Positions 37,342 to 45,201 of a stretch of 64,000 nt of DNA are shown here, piece by piece. Origin of the DNA: Paenibacillus albidus (GTDB lineage Bacteria; Bacillota; Bacilli; Paenibacillales; Paenibacillaceae); the NCBI RefSeq assembly GCF_014644435.1, contig NZ_BMKR01000005.1, positions 248,001 to 312,000 of the forward strand. The letters run 5' to 3'. Made by a program: the position numbers and the translations under genes. The notes under the pieces are model-generated. The model worked only from the letters and a program-made list of their open reading frames with translations, did not search any database and was not told the origin of the DNA. Within the stretch, counting starts at the first letter, position 1; each line of letters begins with the position of its first letter.

Positions 37342-37767
37342 TTAGCCGCCAATGGCTATGGCCGTGAATGTAATCGGGCCAATAACCCTTGCTGTTGAAA
37401 GAGGGTTACGGTTTTCTACGATTAATTGATAGTTTTGTGTTCCCAGCGGAGCATGCTCGATCATTTGCAAGGAAACAAGCGAGTATTCATCGACACCATT
37501 GAAGGCGTCCCCTGCCAGTGCATAGTAGATTTCCGTGCCTGCACGCCATATACGTACAATAATCTCCGGCTCTCCGGCAATAGAGCGGTACCCGAAGGTT
37601 GCTGTTAACTCCACTCTGTTGGTAGCAGAGGCGGGATTCGCAGGATCGATGTACACCGAGGTTGTGGCAATGGAAACGCCCACAGGGGTGTTGGGTACTG
37701 GAATATTCACGCCATTGGCAATGGGGGTAACTACAGTAGCATTGTAATCAATAATGACTTTGGTCAT
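37342..37767 (-). CDS. Exosporium protein C-like protein
   Basis: 141 residues, nearly all beta-strand (VIIDYNATVVTPIANGVNIPVPN, NRVELTATFGYRSIAGEPEIIVRIWRAG, YQLIVENRN) and rich in Ala, Val, Thr; no signal peptide, no cysteine. Pattern and length recall the ExsC-type spore-surface proteins of Bacillus, with a compact jelly-roll look; this is recognition from memory and not certain. AGAAGGAGC precedes the start. Own transcription unit expected, probably in the mother cell if the spore role is right. Confidence 0.55.
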   Translation of the reverse strand: MTKVIIDYNATVVTPIANGVNIPVPNTPVGVSIATTSVYIDPANPASATNRVELTATFGYRSIAGEPEIIVRIWRAGTEIYYALAGDAFNGVDEYSLVSLQMIEHAPLGTQNYQLIVENRNPLSTARVIGPITFTAIAIGG

Positions 37768-37876
37768 GTCTTTCAGCTCCTTCTCATGTGATACTCTATT
37801 CTATGAGATCAATCAGAAGGTGCTTGGACGGGCATGACGGATGATTCCCCATTTATGGCGGGTCTTCCGGCTAATC

Positions 37877-38494
37877 TTAGAAAAATTCTACGAACTCGTT
37901 AACCGGCTTGCGGTAGCCGCGGGGTCTGATCTTGCGCTGGTTGTCTTTGCCGATGGTGATCATCATTACCGGCACCATATGCTCCGGCAAATTCAGCGTT
38001 CTGCTGACAGCCTCCGCATCAAAGCCGATCATCGGGCAGGTATCCCAGCCCTTGTCTTTGGCGATCAGCATAAACTGCATGGCGGACAGGGAAGCATTGC
38101 GAATCGCTTCATCCCGCTGAAAAGCATCATTATCTATGTAGGAGCTGTTAATCGATTCGATGGTTTTATCGAACTCCTCCTCAGACATTGCGCCGAGCAA
38201 TTTCAGGCCGCTGTAGATTTCAGGTGCTTGCAGATAAGCCTGTTTGTCACCTAACACAAGGATAACGGCCGAGGCAGTGTGGATTTTGTATTGTCCGTAA
38301 GCAGCTTTGCGGATTTCTTCCTTCAGATTCTCGTCAGCCACCACCTTGTAATGGGTATGCTGAAGATTGAAAGCCGATGGGGCAAGCCGGGCGTAAGAGA
38401 ACATTTCCTCCAGCTCCGCCTGGGGGATCTTGATGCCTTCCACAAAATTCATTGCCGATCTGCGTGCCTGGACCAATTCAGTAAATGTACTCAT
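37877..38494 (-). CDS. Nitroreductase family protein (FMN-dependent)
   Basis: About 205 residues. FMN-binding features include QARRSAMNF near the N-terminus, LAPSAFNLQHTHYKVV (about 42-57) and the C-terminal RKPVNEFVEFF. The fold is that of NAD(P)H-dependent nitro/quinone reductases, which transfer two electrons to small aromatics. GGAGGA seven bases before ATG 38494 chooses this start over 38509. The 237-base A+T-rich spacer to the SGNH gene, with TTAATA/TATTAA dyads, is its probable promoter region. Confidence 0.88.
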   Translation of the reverse strand: MSTFTELVQARRSAMNFVEGIKIPQAELEEMFSYARLAPSAFNLQHTHYKVVADENLKEEIRKAAYGQYKIHTASAVILVLGDKQAYLQAPEIYSGLKLLGAMSEEEFDKTIESINSSYIDNDAFQRDEAIRNASLSAMQFMLIAKDKGWDTCPMIGFDAEAVSRTLNLPEHMVPVMMITIGKDNQRKIRPRGYRKPVNEFVEFF

Positions 38495-38649
38495 ATCGCA
38501 TTCCTCCATTATTGTATTTAATAGGTTAATATTTATTAATAACTGATTATATTAAATGAACTTACTAATTGTTACCTGCTAAAGTTAAGATAACATGTCT
38601 GCAGAAGTTCGTCAATGAAAAAATATCCATGTTATTGATTTATTTTACG

Positions 38650-38664
38650 AGAATGCGTTTCCGT
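38650..38664 (-). promoter_or_regulatory. cre-like site upstream of esterase
   Basis: On the minus strand ACGGAAACGCATTCT fits the cre pattern with one mismatch (C for T at position 2). TATAAT of the esterase promoter follows at 38683-38688. Confidence 0.4.
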
Positions 38665-38731
38665 TTATTAGGATGATTTTGCTATAATAGATAGGGTTTC
38701 ATATAGAAGCAGTCAGAGGAGGATTCCATTT

Positions 38732-39361
38732 ATGGTATTTAAGGAAAATGACATTATCCTGTTCCAGGGCGACAGCATTACCGATTGTGGACGCAATTAT
38801 GAAGACGCTTCATCCCTCGGTGTCGGTTATGCCTTAATGATCGCCGGGCGACTGGGGAATTTGTATCCCGAGAAGAAGCTTACCTTTATCAACCGCGGCA
38901 TCAGCGGCAACCGTGCCGTAGATCTGCAGGGACGCTGGGAGAAAGACTGTCTGGAGCATAAGCCTACCTGGGTATCCATCTATATAGGTGTCAACGACAC
39001 CTGGCGCCGTTATGATTCGGGCCAGGAGACCACACCGGAGCAATTCGAGGCTTCTTACCGTGATCTGATCGAGCGCACGAAGCAATCGCTGGATACGAAG
39101 CTGGTGCTTGTCGAGCCATTTGTACTTCCGGTACCGGAAGACCGCAAGGGCTGGCGGCAGGACCTTGATCCCAAAATCCACATCGTGCGTGAACTGGCGC
39201 GTGAATATGGCGCAGTGCTGGTTCCGCTGGACGGCCTGTTCGCCGCAGCATCGGCCAAAGCCGAATCGGCCTATTGGGCTCCGGACGGTGTACATCCATC
39301 CACTGCAGGACATGCACTGATTACAGAGGCTTGGCTCAAAGCGGTAGGCGTATTAAGCTAG
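38732..39361 (+). CDS. SGNH/GDSL esterase (acetylxylan-esterase-like)
   Basis: 209 residues. All four SGNH blocks are visible: GDSITD (about 13-18, Ser nucleophile), GISGNRA (Gly), GVND (Asn) and PDGVHPSTAGH (Asp/His). Related lipase-like enzymes such as AxeA2 remove acetyl groups from xylo-oligosaccharides; the exact substrate is not shown by sequence. No signal peptide, so it would work on imported oligosaccharides. ATG after GAGGAGG; TATAAT at 38683 and a possible cre site upstream agree with carbohydrate control. Confidence 0.9.
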   Translation: MVFKENDIILFQGDSITDCGRNYEDASSLGVGYALMIAGRLGNLYPEKKLTFINRGISGNRAVDLQGRWEKDCLEHKPTWVSIYIGVNDTWRRYDSGQETTPEQFEASYRDLIERTKQSLDTKLVLVEPFVLPVPEDRKGWRQDLDPKIHIVRELAREYGAVLVPLDGLFAAASAKAESAYWAPDGVHPSTAGHALITEAWLKAVGVLS

Positions 39362-39395
39362 CCCGGCCGGACAGGACTACATATATCGCCTGAGA

Positions 39396-39439
39396 AGACT
39401 GAGACTGCCTCCGATACAGGATGGGCTCGGTCTTTTTTT
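39396..39439 (+). terminator. Terminator after esterase gene
   Basis: AGACTGAG / CTCGGTCT (one G-U pair) with a 22-base loop and TTTTTTT. Confidence 0.7.
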
Positions 39440-39466
39440 CAGAAGAGCAGGGAGGATGTACAGCAG

Positions 39467-40387
39467 ATGCAGCACATCTATAGAACAAAAAGAGTGGAAG
39501 GTACGAAGATTGGCGGAATCATTCATAATGGCAGTTATTTTTATATCGGGCTGGAAGTCTACGAAGACGGAATGATGAATTGCTGGGAGCTGGTAGATCT
39601 GGCAGGGCTGAAGGAGAAGCTGGAGAAAGGCTGGCTGGTCACAGAGATTCCGGCAGGGCAGCACCTTTCGATTCATGGCCTGGGCAGCTACAAGGTGCTG
39701 GCGGCTGACTGGCAATACAGTGCGGAGAGTTACTATGAGCAGGTAGTACAGACGATTCGCCAGTTGAACCCGGACTGGAGCAATATTTATCAGGTCACAG
39801 CGGCGGAGAAAGAGCGGAATGAGCGGCGGAGAGTTTCCCACAGCCCCAAAGCTGTAGACTTTTACCTCAAGCGTGAACTTTTCTATGAGACTAAAGAAGG
39901 CGAAGGGTTTACTCTGTTCATGAAGCACGAAGGTGGCAATCACCTGGTTCATCTGGTCGTATATGAAGACGGGCGGGTAATATGTCATAGTGCTGCCGTC
40001 TGTCTGGAGCTGGATTTGGAGCAGGTAAAGGCGTATATTCAGGATGGGATCTTTTTCACGGCTGTAGAGCAGCCGACCGTGGTCATTCTTGATCATCTGG
40101 GGGAATTAACTCTGGCCGAGGGCGGATATGCCGCAGATCTCCAAGAGAAATACAAAGAGCTGGAGGAGCTGGAGCTTCGTTTAAAAGGCGGCAAAACAGC
40201 ACATGAGCTGTGCAGGCAAGCCTACTATAATTATCTGGAATACCCGACAGAGTACAACCGGACCCGATTGAAGGAGCTGTACGAAAACGTTCCCGAACAT
40301 CAACGGATGTTCCTCGGAGATATGGACAGCAAAGATTCGGACTACATTCGGATCATTTATCATCCGGAAGAAAAGAGAGAAGTCTAA
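39467..40387 (+). CDS. Hypothetical protein with internally duplicated domain
   Basis: 306 residues, not recognised. Two related halves are visible: residues about 15-60 (GSYFYIGLEVYEDGMMNCWELVDLAGLKEKLEKGWL) and about 150-200 (GNHLVHLVVYEDGRVICHSAAVCLELDLEQVKAYIQDGIF) share VYEDG followed by a short strand and a helix. Then comes a coiled-coil-like helix (EKYKELEELELRLKGG) and an alpha-rich C-terminus. No signal peptide. GGGAGG lies eleven bases before the ATG. A MazG-like gene begins 13 bases downstream, so they are probably co-transcribed. Confidence 0.75.
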   Translation: MQHIYRTKRVEGTKIGGIIHNGSYFYIGLEVYEDGMMNCWELVDLAGLKEKLEKGWLVTEIPAGQHLSIHGLGSYKVLAADWQYSAESYYEQVVQTIRQLNPDWSNIYQVTAAEKERNERRRVSHSPKAVDFYLKRELFYETKEGEGFTLFMKHEGGNHLVHLVVYEDGRVICHSAAVCLELDLEQVKAYIQDGIFFTAVEQPTVVILDHLGELTLAEGGYAADLQEKYKELEELELRLKGGKTAHELCRQAYYNYLEYPTEYNRTRLKELYENVPEHQRMFLGDMDSKDSDYIRIIYHPEEKREV

Positions 40388-40400
40388 GGAGAGAAGCTGC

Positions 40401-40700
40401 ATGGACAAGTTAATTGAAGAAATCATCGCCTTCCGCGACGAGCGCGGCTGGACCGGAAAAAACAATCCGAAGGACCTCGCCATCTCAATCAGTCTGGAGG
40501 CTTCGGAGCTGCTGGAGCATTTTCAATGGGGGGAATGGAAAGAACCGGCTCTTGAGAAACGGGAAGAGATTGGCGATGAGCTGGCGGATGTACTGATCTA
40601 TTGTATTACGATGGCCCACGGCATGGACTTTGACATTGAAGGCATTATCCGCAGCAAGATGGCGAAAAACGCGCAAAAATACCCGGTTGGACGCAGTTAG
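40401..40700 (+). CDS. MazG-like nucleotide pyrophosphohydrolase
   Basis: 99 residues, a single MazG-like four-helix domain as in RS21-C6/dCTPase proteins. Metal-binding acidic residues are present as SLEASELLEHFQW (ExxE) and EEIGDELADVLIYC (ExxD). Hydrolyses non-canonical or excess NTP/dNTP to NMP plus pyrophosphate, a house-cleaning role. ATG after AAGGAGAG; 13 bases after the upstream gene. Confidence 0.9.
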   Translation: MDKLIEEIIAFRDERGWTGKNNPKDLAISISLEASELLEHFQWGEWKEPALEKREEIGDELADVLIYCITMAHGMDFDIEGIIRSKMAKNAQKYPVGRS

Positions 40701-40732
40701 GATATGGACATTTACTTGCGGAGGTGGTTCCC

Positions 40733-41161
40733 ATCAGGAGGTTATTGTGGATAGTGCCTGTCTTATTGGCTGCGGTATTAAGCGGATGTCAGAACGATTA
40801 TGGATATATTAATGCGAGGTGGGTGGAGGAAATCGACCTGACTCCGAATCCGCAGCTGGAGAAGGCGCTGGAGAACAAGGCGATTACGGAAGCTTCCTAT
40901 ATTCAGGCATTCGCCGATGCGATGAACAAAGGCACAAGAATTAATGGGGATCTGGATTACGCAGCCGATTATGACATGCTGCTGATCTACGGCGACGGCT
41001 ATACACAGGAGTACGATTTGGCGCTGGGCCAGGAACGGGGGAATGAGGGGTTGCTGGTGGCAGCCTTCGACAGCACAAGCAAAGGGTACAGCATTCCGGC
41101 CAAAAATGCCGATAAGCTCCGGGGGATTCTGTACGGCAGATCAGCGTATCCTATTCCCTGA
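40733..41161 (+). CDS. Hypothetical lipoprotein, near-cognate start likely
   Basis: About 142 residues: RRLLWIVPVLLAAVLSGC gives a lipid-modified cysteine, followed by an acidic mature domain (NADKLRGILYGRSAYPIP at the end) of unknown fold. Start choice is odd. GGAGG (40720-40724) is eight bases before ATC 40733, which would give (M)RRLLW. The nearest standard codon, GTG 40724, overlaps that ribosome site; TTG 40745 is three bases after a second AGGAGG. Follows the MazG-like gene by about 30 bases. Confidence 0.65.
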   Translation: MRRLLWIVPVLLAAVLSGCQNDYGYINARWVEEIDLTPNPQLEKALENKAITEASYIQAFADAMNKGTRINGDLDYAADYDMLLIYGDGYTQEYDLALGQERGNEGLLVAAFDSTSKGYSIPAKNADKLRGILYGRSAYPIP

Positions 41162-41262
41162 CGAGGGTTTATGGAATAGAATGGAAAGTGCGCGCGTTTC
41201 CTTTGGAAACCGGCCGGGTATAGAGGATGGTATACATACAGAATCGGGAGGAAGAAGGACAG

Positions 41263-42009
41263 ATGACAAGCGAAACAGCAGAAGATTTGGCTGGATTAAC
41301 AGCCATAGGCAAGGTGGTAGGCTTCACGATAGCAGAGATGAAGAAAAAGGTAACGCCCGGTATGACGACTGCGGAGCTGGACCAGGCAGGGTCAGCTATC
41401 TTGAAGGAATTCGGCGCGCAGTCGGCTCCGCAGGTCACCTACAAATTTCCGGGAAGTACCTGCATCAGTATAAATGAAGAGGTAGCCCATGGCATTCCCG
41501 GTTCAAGGGTAATTAAAGCCGGAGATCTGATTAATATAGACGTTTCAGCAGAACTGAACGGGTATTACGGGGATGCAGGCGTTTCTTTTCAGCTGCCCCC
41601 TTACAATGACAAGCTTCTCCACCTGTGCAGCAGTACCGAAAAGACGATGATGAGCGTGATTAACCATTTGCGGGCCGGGATGAAGGTCAATGAGATCGGG
41701 CGGGTGATGGAGCAGGAAGCCCGCCACCACGGCTACACCATTGTCCGCAACCTGTGCAGCCATGGCATCGGCAAAGCGCTGCATGAGAAGCCTTACGAAA
41801 TATTGCCGTTTTTTAACCCGCGCGATACAAGGGTATTGAAGGAAGGGCAGGTTATAACCGTTGAGCCATTCCTGTCTACCGGTATTGATTATGTCGAGCA
41901 GCAGCCGGATGGCTGGACGCTCAGCGTGACCGACAGCAGCCGGGTGGCGCAGTTTGAGCATACAATCATTGTAACTAAGGGAGCGCCGATTATTCTGACG
42001 AGTGCGTAA
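41263..42009 (+). CDS. map: Methionine aminopeptidase type I
   Basis: 248 residues. Removes the N-terminal Met from nascent proteins with a dinuclear metal centre. The ligands appear in order: Asp pair in INIDVSAELNGYYGDAG, His in CSHGIGKALHEKP, Glu in VITVEPFLSTG and Glu in AQFEHTIIV. The first His loop is NEEVAHGIPG. ATG 41263 after GGAGGAAG and AAGGACAG; the upstream in-frame ATG 41227 is poorly placed. This is a stand-alone copy far from the ribosomal operon, probably a second Map. Confidence 0.95.
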   Translation: MTSETAEDLAGLTAIGKVVGFTIAEMKKKVTPGMTTAELDQAGSAILKEFGAQSAPQVTYKFPGSTCISINEEVAHGIPGSRVIKAGDLINIDVSAELNGYYGDAGVSFQLPPYNDKLLHLCSSTEKTMMSVINHLRAGMKVNEIGRVMEQEARHHGYTIVRNLCSHGIGKALHEKPYEILPFFNPRDTRVLKEGQVITVEPFLSTGIDYVEQQPDGWTLSVTDSSRVAQFEHTIIVTKGAPIILTSA

Positions 42010-42088
42010 GCGGGAGTCTGATTCGCCGCTTACGCAGCAGCGCGGGGACACCAGGCACGGGGAGAAGAAGATGGATGATATGTAGGGA

Positions 42089-42117
42089 TTGACAATGATG
42101 TAGAATGTAACTATTAT
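42089..42117 (+). promoter_or_regulatory. Promoter of Rrf2 gene
   Basis: TTGACA at 42089-42094, 17-base spacer, TATTAT at 42112-42117; near-consensus sigma-A promoter 44 bases before the start. The interval to the gene holds no obvious dyad. Confidence 0.75.
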
Positions 42118-42160
42118 TGTTGCATCTATTGTTTCACGCGAGACCAAAGGAGAGATTCCG

Positions 42161-42583
42161 ATGAACATCAGCACCCGGTTTGCGGTTGCTATTCATATTT
42201 GTACACTGATTGACAGCAACAAAGAAGGTAAAAGCACCTCCGAATGGATTGCCGGGAGTGTAAATACCAACCCGGTAGTCATCCGCAGAATTACAGGGAT
42301 GCTGCACAAAGCGGGTATTGTAGACGTTCGTCCAGGCGTTGCCGGAGCTACGCTCGCGCGCAGCACTGCCGAGATTACCTTGCTCCAGATCTACAAGGCG
42401 GTAAATGTTGTTGAAGAGGACTCCTTGTTCTCCGTGCATGAACATCCGAATCCGGACTGTCCCGTCGGCAAAAATATTGCCGGTGCCATTATTCCCGTGT
42501 TCTCGCTCGCCCAGAAGGCGATGGAGAACGTGCTGCAGGAAGTCACGCTTGAGCAGATCGTAAATGGAATCCCTGTCAGCTAA
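42161..42583 (+). CDS. Rrf2 family transcriptional regulator (YwnA-like)
   Basis: 140 residues. N-terminal winged helix (about 1-80: STRFAVAIHICTLIDSN, TSEWIAGSVNTNPVVIRRITGMLHKAGIVDVRPGVAGATLA) and a dimerisation helix. It has one cysteine in the sensor loop (NPDCPVGKNI), not the three of IscR/NsrR, so it is unlikely to hold an Fe-S cluster and may be a thiol switch. GGAGAG precedes the ATG. The promoter is strong, suggesting autorepression. Terminator at 42614. Confidence 0.9.
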   Translation: MNISTRFAVAIHICTLIDSNKEGKSTSEWIAGSVNTNPVVIRRITGMLHKAGIVDVRPGVAGATLARSTAEITLLQIYKAVNVVEEDSLFSVHEHPNPDCPVGKNIAGAIIPVFSLAQKAMENVLQEVTLEQIVNGIPVS

Positions 42584-42613
42584 GAGGCTGTAATCCCGGG
42601 GAGCGGCAGCGAA

Positions 42614-42653
42614 AGATCAGAACGTGTTCGCACGGGATTCTGGTCTTTTTTTT
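42614..42653 (+). terminator. Terminator after Rrf2 gene
   Basis: AGATCAGAA / TTCTGGTCT (one G-U pair), loop of about 15 bases, T8. Confidence 0.75.
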
Positions 42654-42706
42654 GCTGGAGTGTGTTCTAAACAGGTGTATCGTCAATTTATCTATAGAGA
42701 GGTACA

Positions 42707-43255
42707 ATGATGAAAGAAATCATAATCCATAATCAAGTCAGCTTAAAAGTAATCCGGGGCGACATTACGAAATGCAAAGCCGATATAATTGTGAATGCCG
42801 CCAACACCAGTCTCCTTGGCGGCGGTGGGGTTGATGGGGCGATTCATAAAGCCGGAGGCCCGGCCATCCTTGCGGAATGTGTGCAGATAAGGAACAGGCA
42901 AGGGGGCTGCCCTGTTGGAGAGGCGGTTTATACCACGGCCGGACAGCTTCAGGCGGATTACGTTATTCACACCGTTGGTCCGGTCTGGAACAGGGGGCAG
43001 CAGGAGCCGGAACTGCTTGGACGTTGTTACCGGAATACACTTGCGCTGGCACGTAGTCTGAACTGTACAAGCATCGCTTTTCCGAATATCAGCACGGGCA
43101 TCTATAGATTTCCCAAACCCAAGGCGGCTGAAATTGCTATTGGTGAGGTGTTATCATTCATCAGGACCCACATGGGGATCGCTGAGATTCAGTTTGTTTG
43201 TTTTGATGAGGAAAATTACAGGATCTATGCAGATAAACTAAGTGATTGTCATTAG
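42707..43255 (+). CDS. Macro-domain ADP-ribose-binding protein (YmdB-like)
   Basis: 182 residues, one macro domain. ADP-ribose loops are intact: GDITKCKADIIVNAANTSLLGGGGVDGAIHKAGG (about 19-51) and FPNISTGIYRFP (about 126-137). Bacterial members of this class hydrolyse O-acetyl-ADP-ribose or remove ADP-ribose from proteins. Two adjacent ATGs (42707, 42710) follow AGAGG. The metallophosphoesterase gene starts 52 bases later with no terminator, so the two are probably co-transcribed. Confidence 0.92.
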   Translation: MMKEIIIHNQVSLKVIRGDITKCKADIIVNAANTSLLGGGGVDGAIHKAGGPAILAECVQIRNRQGGCPVGEAVYTTAGQLQADYVIHTVGPVWNRGQQEPELLGRCYRNTLALARSLNCTSIAFPNISTGIYRFPKPKAAEIAIGEVLSFIRTHMGIAEIQFVCFDEENYRIYADKLSDCH

Positions 43256-43307
43256 TTTTAGCTTTTGTAAAAGGCTTTTGAAAAAGGGAATGGACGGAGG
43301 ACGTTGT

Positions 43308-44039
43308 ATGGACCAAATTGCAATCATATCAGATGTGCATGGTAATGTTACGGCGCTGCAAGCTGTTTTGGACGATATCCGGGAACGCGGGATCACGAGG
43401 ATTTTTTGTCTCGGGGATATTATCGGCAAGGGACCGGGCGGGGACACGGCCATCGATGGGGTCAGAACCCATTGTGAACGCGTCGTTCAGGGCAATTGGG
43501 ATGATTTTGTGAGCAGAGAAAGTGAATTTGAAGCGGTGAAGTGGCATCAGCAGGTAGCCGGCGAGGAGCGTCTGGATTATTTAAGCAAGCTGCCTTTTTG
43601 CATAGAATTTATGATGAGCGGTAAATTTGTCCGTTTGTTCCATGCGTCGCCCCGCAGCTTATATGAGCGGGTTCAGCCTTGGGATGAACTGGCGCTGCGT
43701 CTCTCCTTGTTTGAATCTTCCGAACTCTGTACAGAGCAGAGAGAAGCCGATATCGCGGGTTACGGGGATGTTCATAATGCATTTATTCAACATTTGAAAG
43801 GAAAAACCTTGTTTAATGCGGGCAGTGTGGGCAATCCGCTGGATCTGACGTTAGCCTCGTATGTCATTATGGAAGGTCATTACGGGGAAACTTCGACAGG
43901 TCCTCTGAATATCCAGTTTGTGCGCGTCCCCTATGATATTGAGCTGGAGATCCAGCGTGCGGCGGTGGCGGAAATGCCGTTGCTTGAGCCGTATATGAAG
44001 GAGCTTAGAACGGGGCAATACAGGGGGTTGCAGAAGTAG
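43308..44039 (+). CDS. Calcineurin-like metallophosphoesterase (YfcE/PrpE-like)
   Basis: 243 residues from ATG 43308 (GGACGGAGGA upstream); the frame opens at 43242 inside the macro gene. Metal ligands are visible: SDVHGN (D9, H11), GDIIGKGP, GNWDDF (Asn), FHASP, GYGDVHNAFIQ and GNPLD. It would hydrolyse a phosphodiester or phosphomonoester; neighbours suggest an ADP-ribose or nucleotide derivative, which is inference only. Terminator at 44078. Confidence 0.9.
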   Translation: MDQIAIISDVHGNVTALQAVLDDIRERGITRIFCLGDIIGKGPGGDTAIDGVRTHCERVVQGNWDDFVSRESEFEAVKWHQQVAGEERLDYLSKLPFCIEFMMSGKFVRLFHASPRSLYERVQPWDELALRLSLFESSELCTEQREADIAGYGDVHNAFIQHLKGKTLFNAGSVGNPLDLTLASYVIMEGHYGETSTGPLNIQFVRVPYDIELEIQRAAVAEMPLLEPYMKELRTGQYRGLQK

Positions 44040-44077
44040 CTGCAACCCTTCACTCTTATAGAAGAAGGTTTATCTTC

Positions 44078-44104
44078 GTCAACCTCAGGGGTTGGCTTTT
44101 TTTT
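44078..44104 (+). terminator. Terminator after metallophosphoesterase
   Basis: GTCAACC-TCAGG-GGTTGGC (one G-U pair) followed by T9. Confidence 0.8.
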
Positions 44105-44156
44105 ATCCAAACATAATAAATGAATCCCTCATCTTTACAAACTTAATGAAACCAGC

Positions 44157-44195
44157 TATACTAAATATAGTTATATTGTAACGAATATAGTTACA
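44157..44195. promoter_or_regulatory. Operator dyads upstream of dioxygenase gene
   Basis: TGTAAC-N7-GTTACA at 44177-44195 and ACTA-N4-TAGT at about 44160-44171 overlap in A+T-rich sequence. The arrangement resembles sites of MarR/DUF24 (HxlR) repressors that control quinone-responsive dioxygenases. The gene start is 108 bases on. Confidence 0.5.
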
Positions 44196-44302
44196 GGGTG
44201 CTTGTGCCAATCATCCTTTGCATCGGGTGTATAGTCTATAAATTTAGGGTTTTTGACGCATTCTACAACTTAGCGAAGTTAGGAAAGAGGAGGAATAGAA
44301 TT

Positions 44303-45166
44303 ATGACAGCAACAACATTGCATCAGGATGTCCAGATCGGGCTGGTGCAGATTCGCGTGAGCAATCTTGCGAGATCGCTGGCTTTTTACCAAAACGTGGT
44401 GGGGCTAAAGGTGCTGCGCCAGGCAGGGCATGAAGTGGAGATGACGGCGGATGGCCGGAACGTACTCCTCATCCTGCGGGAGATTGCGAATGCCAAGGTA
44501 CTGCGCCGAAATTCGGCAGCCGGACTGTACCATTTTGCCATCCTGGTTCCGGACCGTCCGAGTCTGGGGCTGGTGGTGCGCAATCTGATTGCGGAGGGCA
44601 TAGAGGTTGGACAGGGGGACCATCTGGTCAGCGAAGCCTTATATATTCAGGACCCTGACAATAACGGCATTGAAATTTACCGTGACCGTCCGCGGGATAC
44701 GTGGAGGCATGATCCGCAAGGCCATGTAGTCATGACTACAGATCCGGTGGATGTGGAGGGATTGCTGGAGGCTTCCGAAGGGCTGGTGTGGAATGGGCTT
44801 CCTGAAGGTACTGTGATGGGGCATGTGCATTTTCATGTTGGCGATCTGGGCCAGGCGAAGGAATTCTACGTGGATCTGCTTGGGTTTGATCTGATGGCGA
44901 ACTACGGGGATGCGGCGATGTTCATTTCAGCCGGCGGCTACCATCATCATATTGGCCTTAATACCTGGGCCGGCAAAGGTGCTCCTGCCGCACCGGCAGA
45001 TGCCCCGGGAATCGATTATTTCACTTTGCTGCTGCCGAATGAAGAGGAACGTTCTGCTGTGGTGGAGCGCGTGCGCCAAGCGGGTTATACCGTTCGTGAA
45101 GAGGGCGGAGTACCTGCTTTTGCAGATCCTTGGAATATCGGCATCCGGCTGGTCTTGAAAGCATAA
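44303..45166 (+). CDS. VOC-family ring-cleavage dioxygenase (CatE-like)
   Basis: 287 residues from ATG 44303 (GAGGAGGAAT upstream); the frame runs back to 44198 over the operator. Two glyoxalase/VOC modules: about 17-125 (LVQIRVSNLARSLAFYQNVVGLKVL, GLYHFAILVPDR) and about 170-285 (MGHVHFHVGDLGQAKEFYVDLLGFDL, GGYHHHIGLNTWAG). The second holds H-H-E metal ligands. Similar to catechol-2,3-dioxygenase CatE, which opens catechol rings; here a detoxification role with the adjacent NmrA-like reductase is likely. Confidence 0.88.
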   Translation: MTATTLHQDVQIGLVQIRVSNLARSLAFYQNVVGLKVLRQAGHEVEMTADGRNVLLILREIANAKVLRRNSAAGLYHFAILVPDRPSLGLVVRNLIAEGIEVGQGDHLVSEALYIQDPDNNGIEIYRDRPRDTWRHDPQGHVVMTTDPVDVEGLLEASEGLVWNGLPEGTVMGHVHFHVGDLGQAKEFYVDLLGFDLMANYGDAAMFISAGGYHHHIGLNTWAGKGAPAAPADAPGIDYFTLLLPNEEERSAVVERVRQAGYTVREEGGVPAFADPWNIGIRLVLKA

Positions 45167-45201
45167 ACCGTACTTACAACAGAATTTAGGAGTAATACAA
45201 G

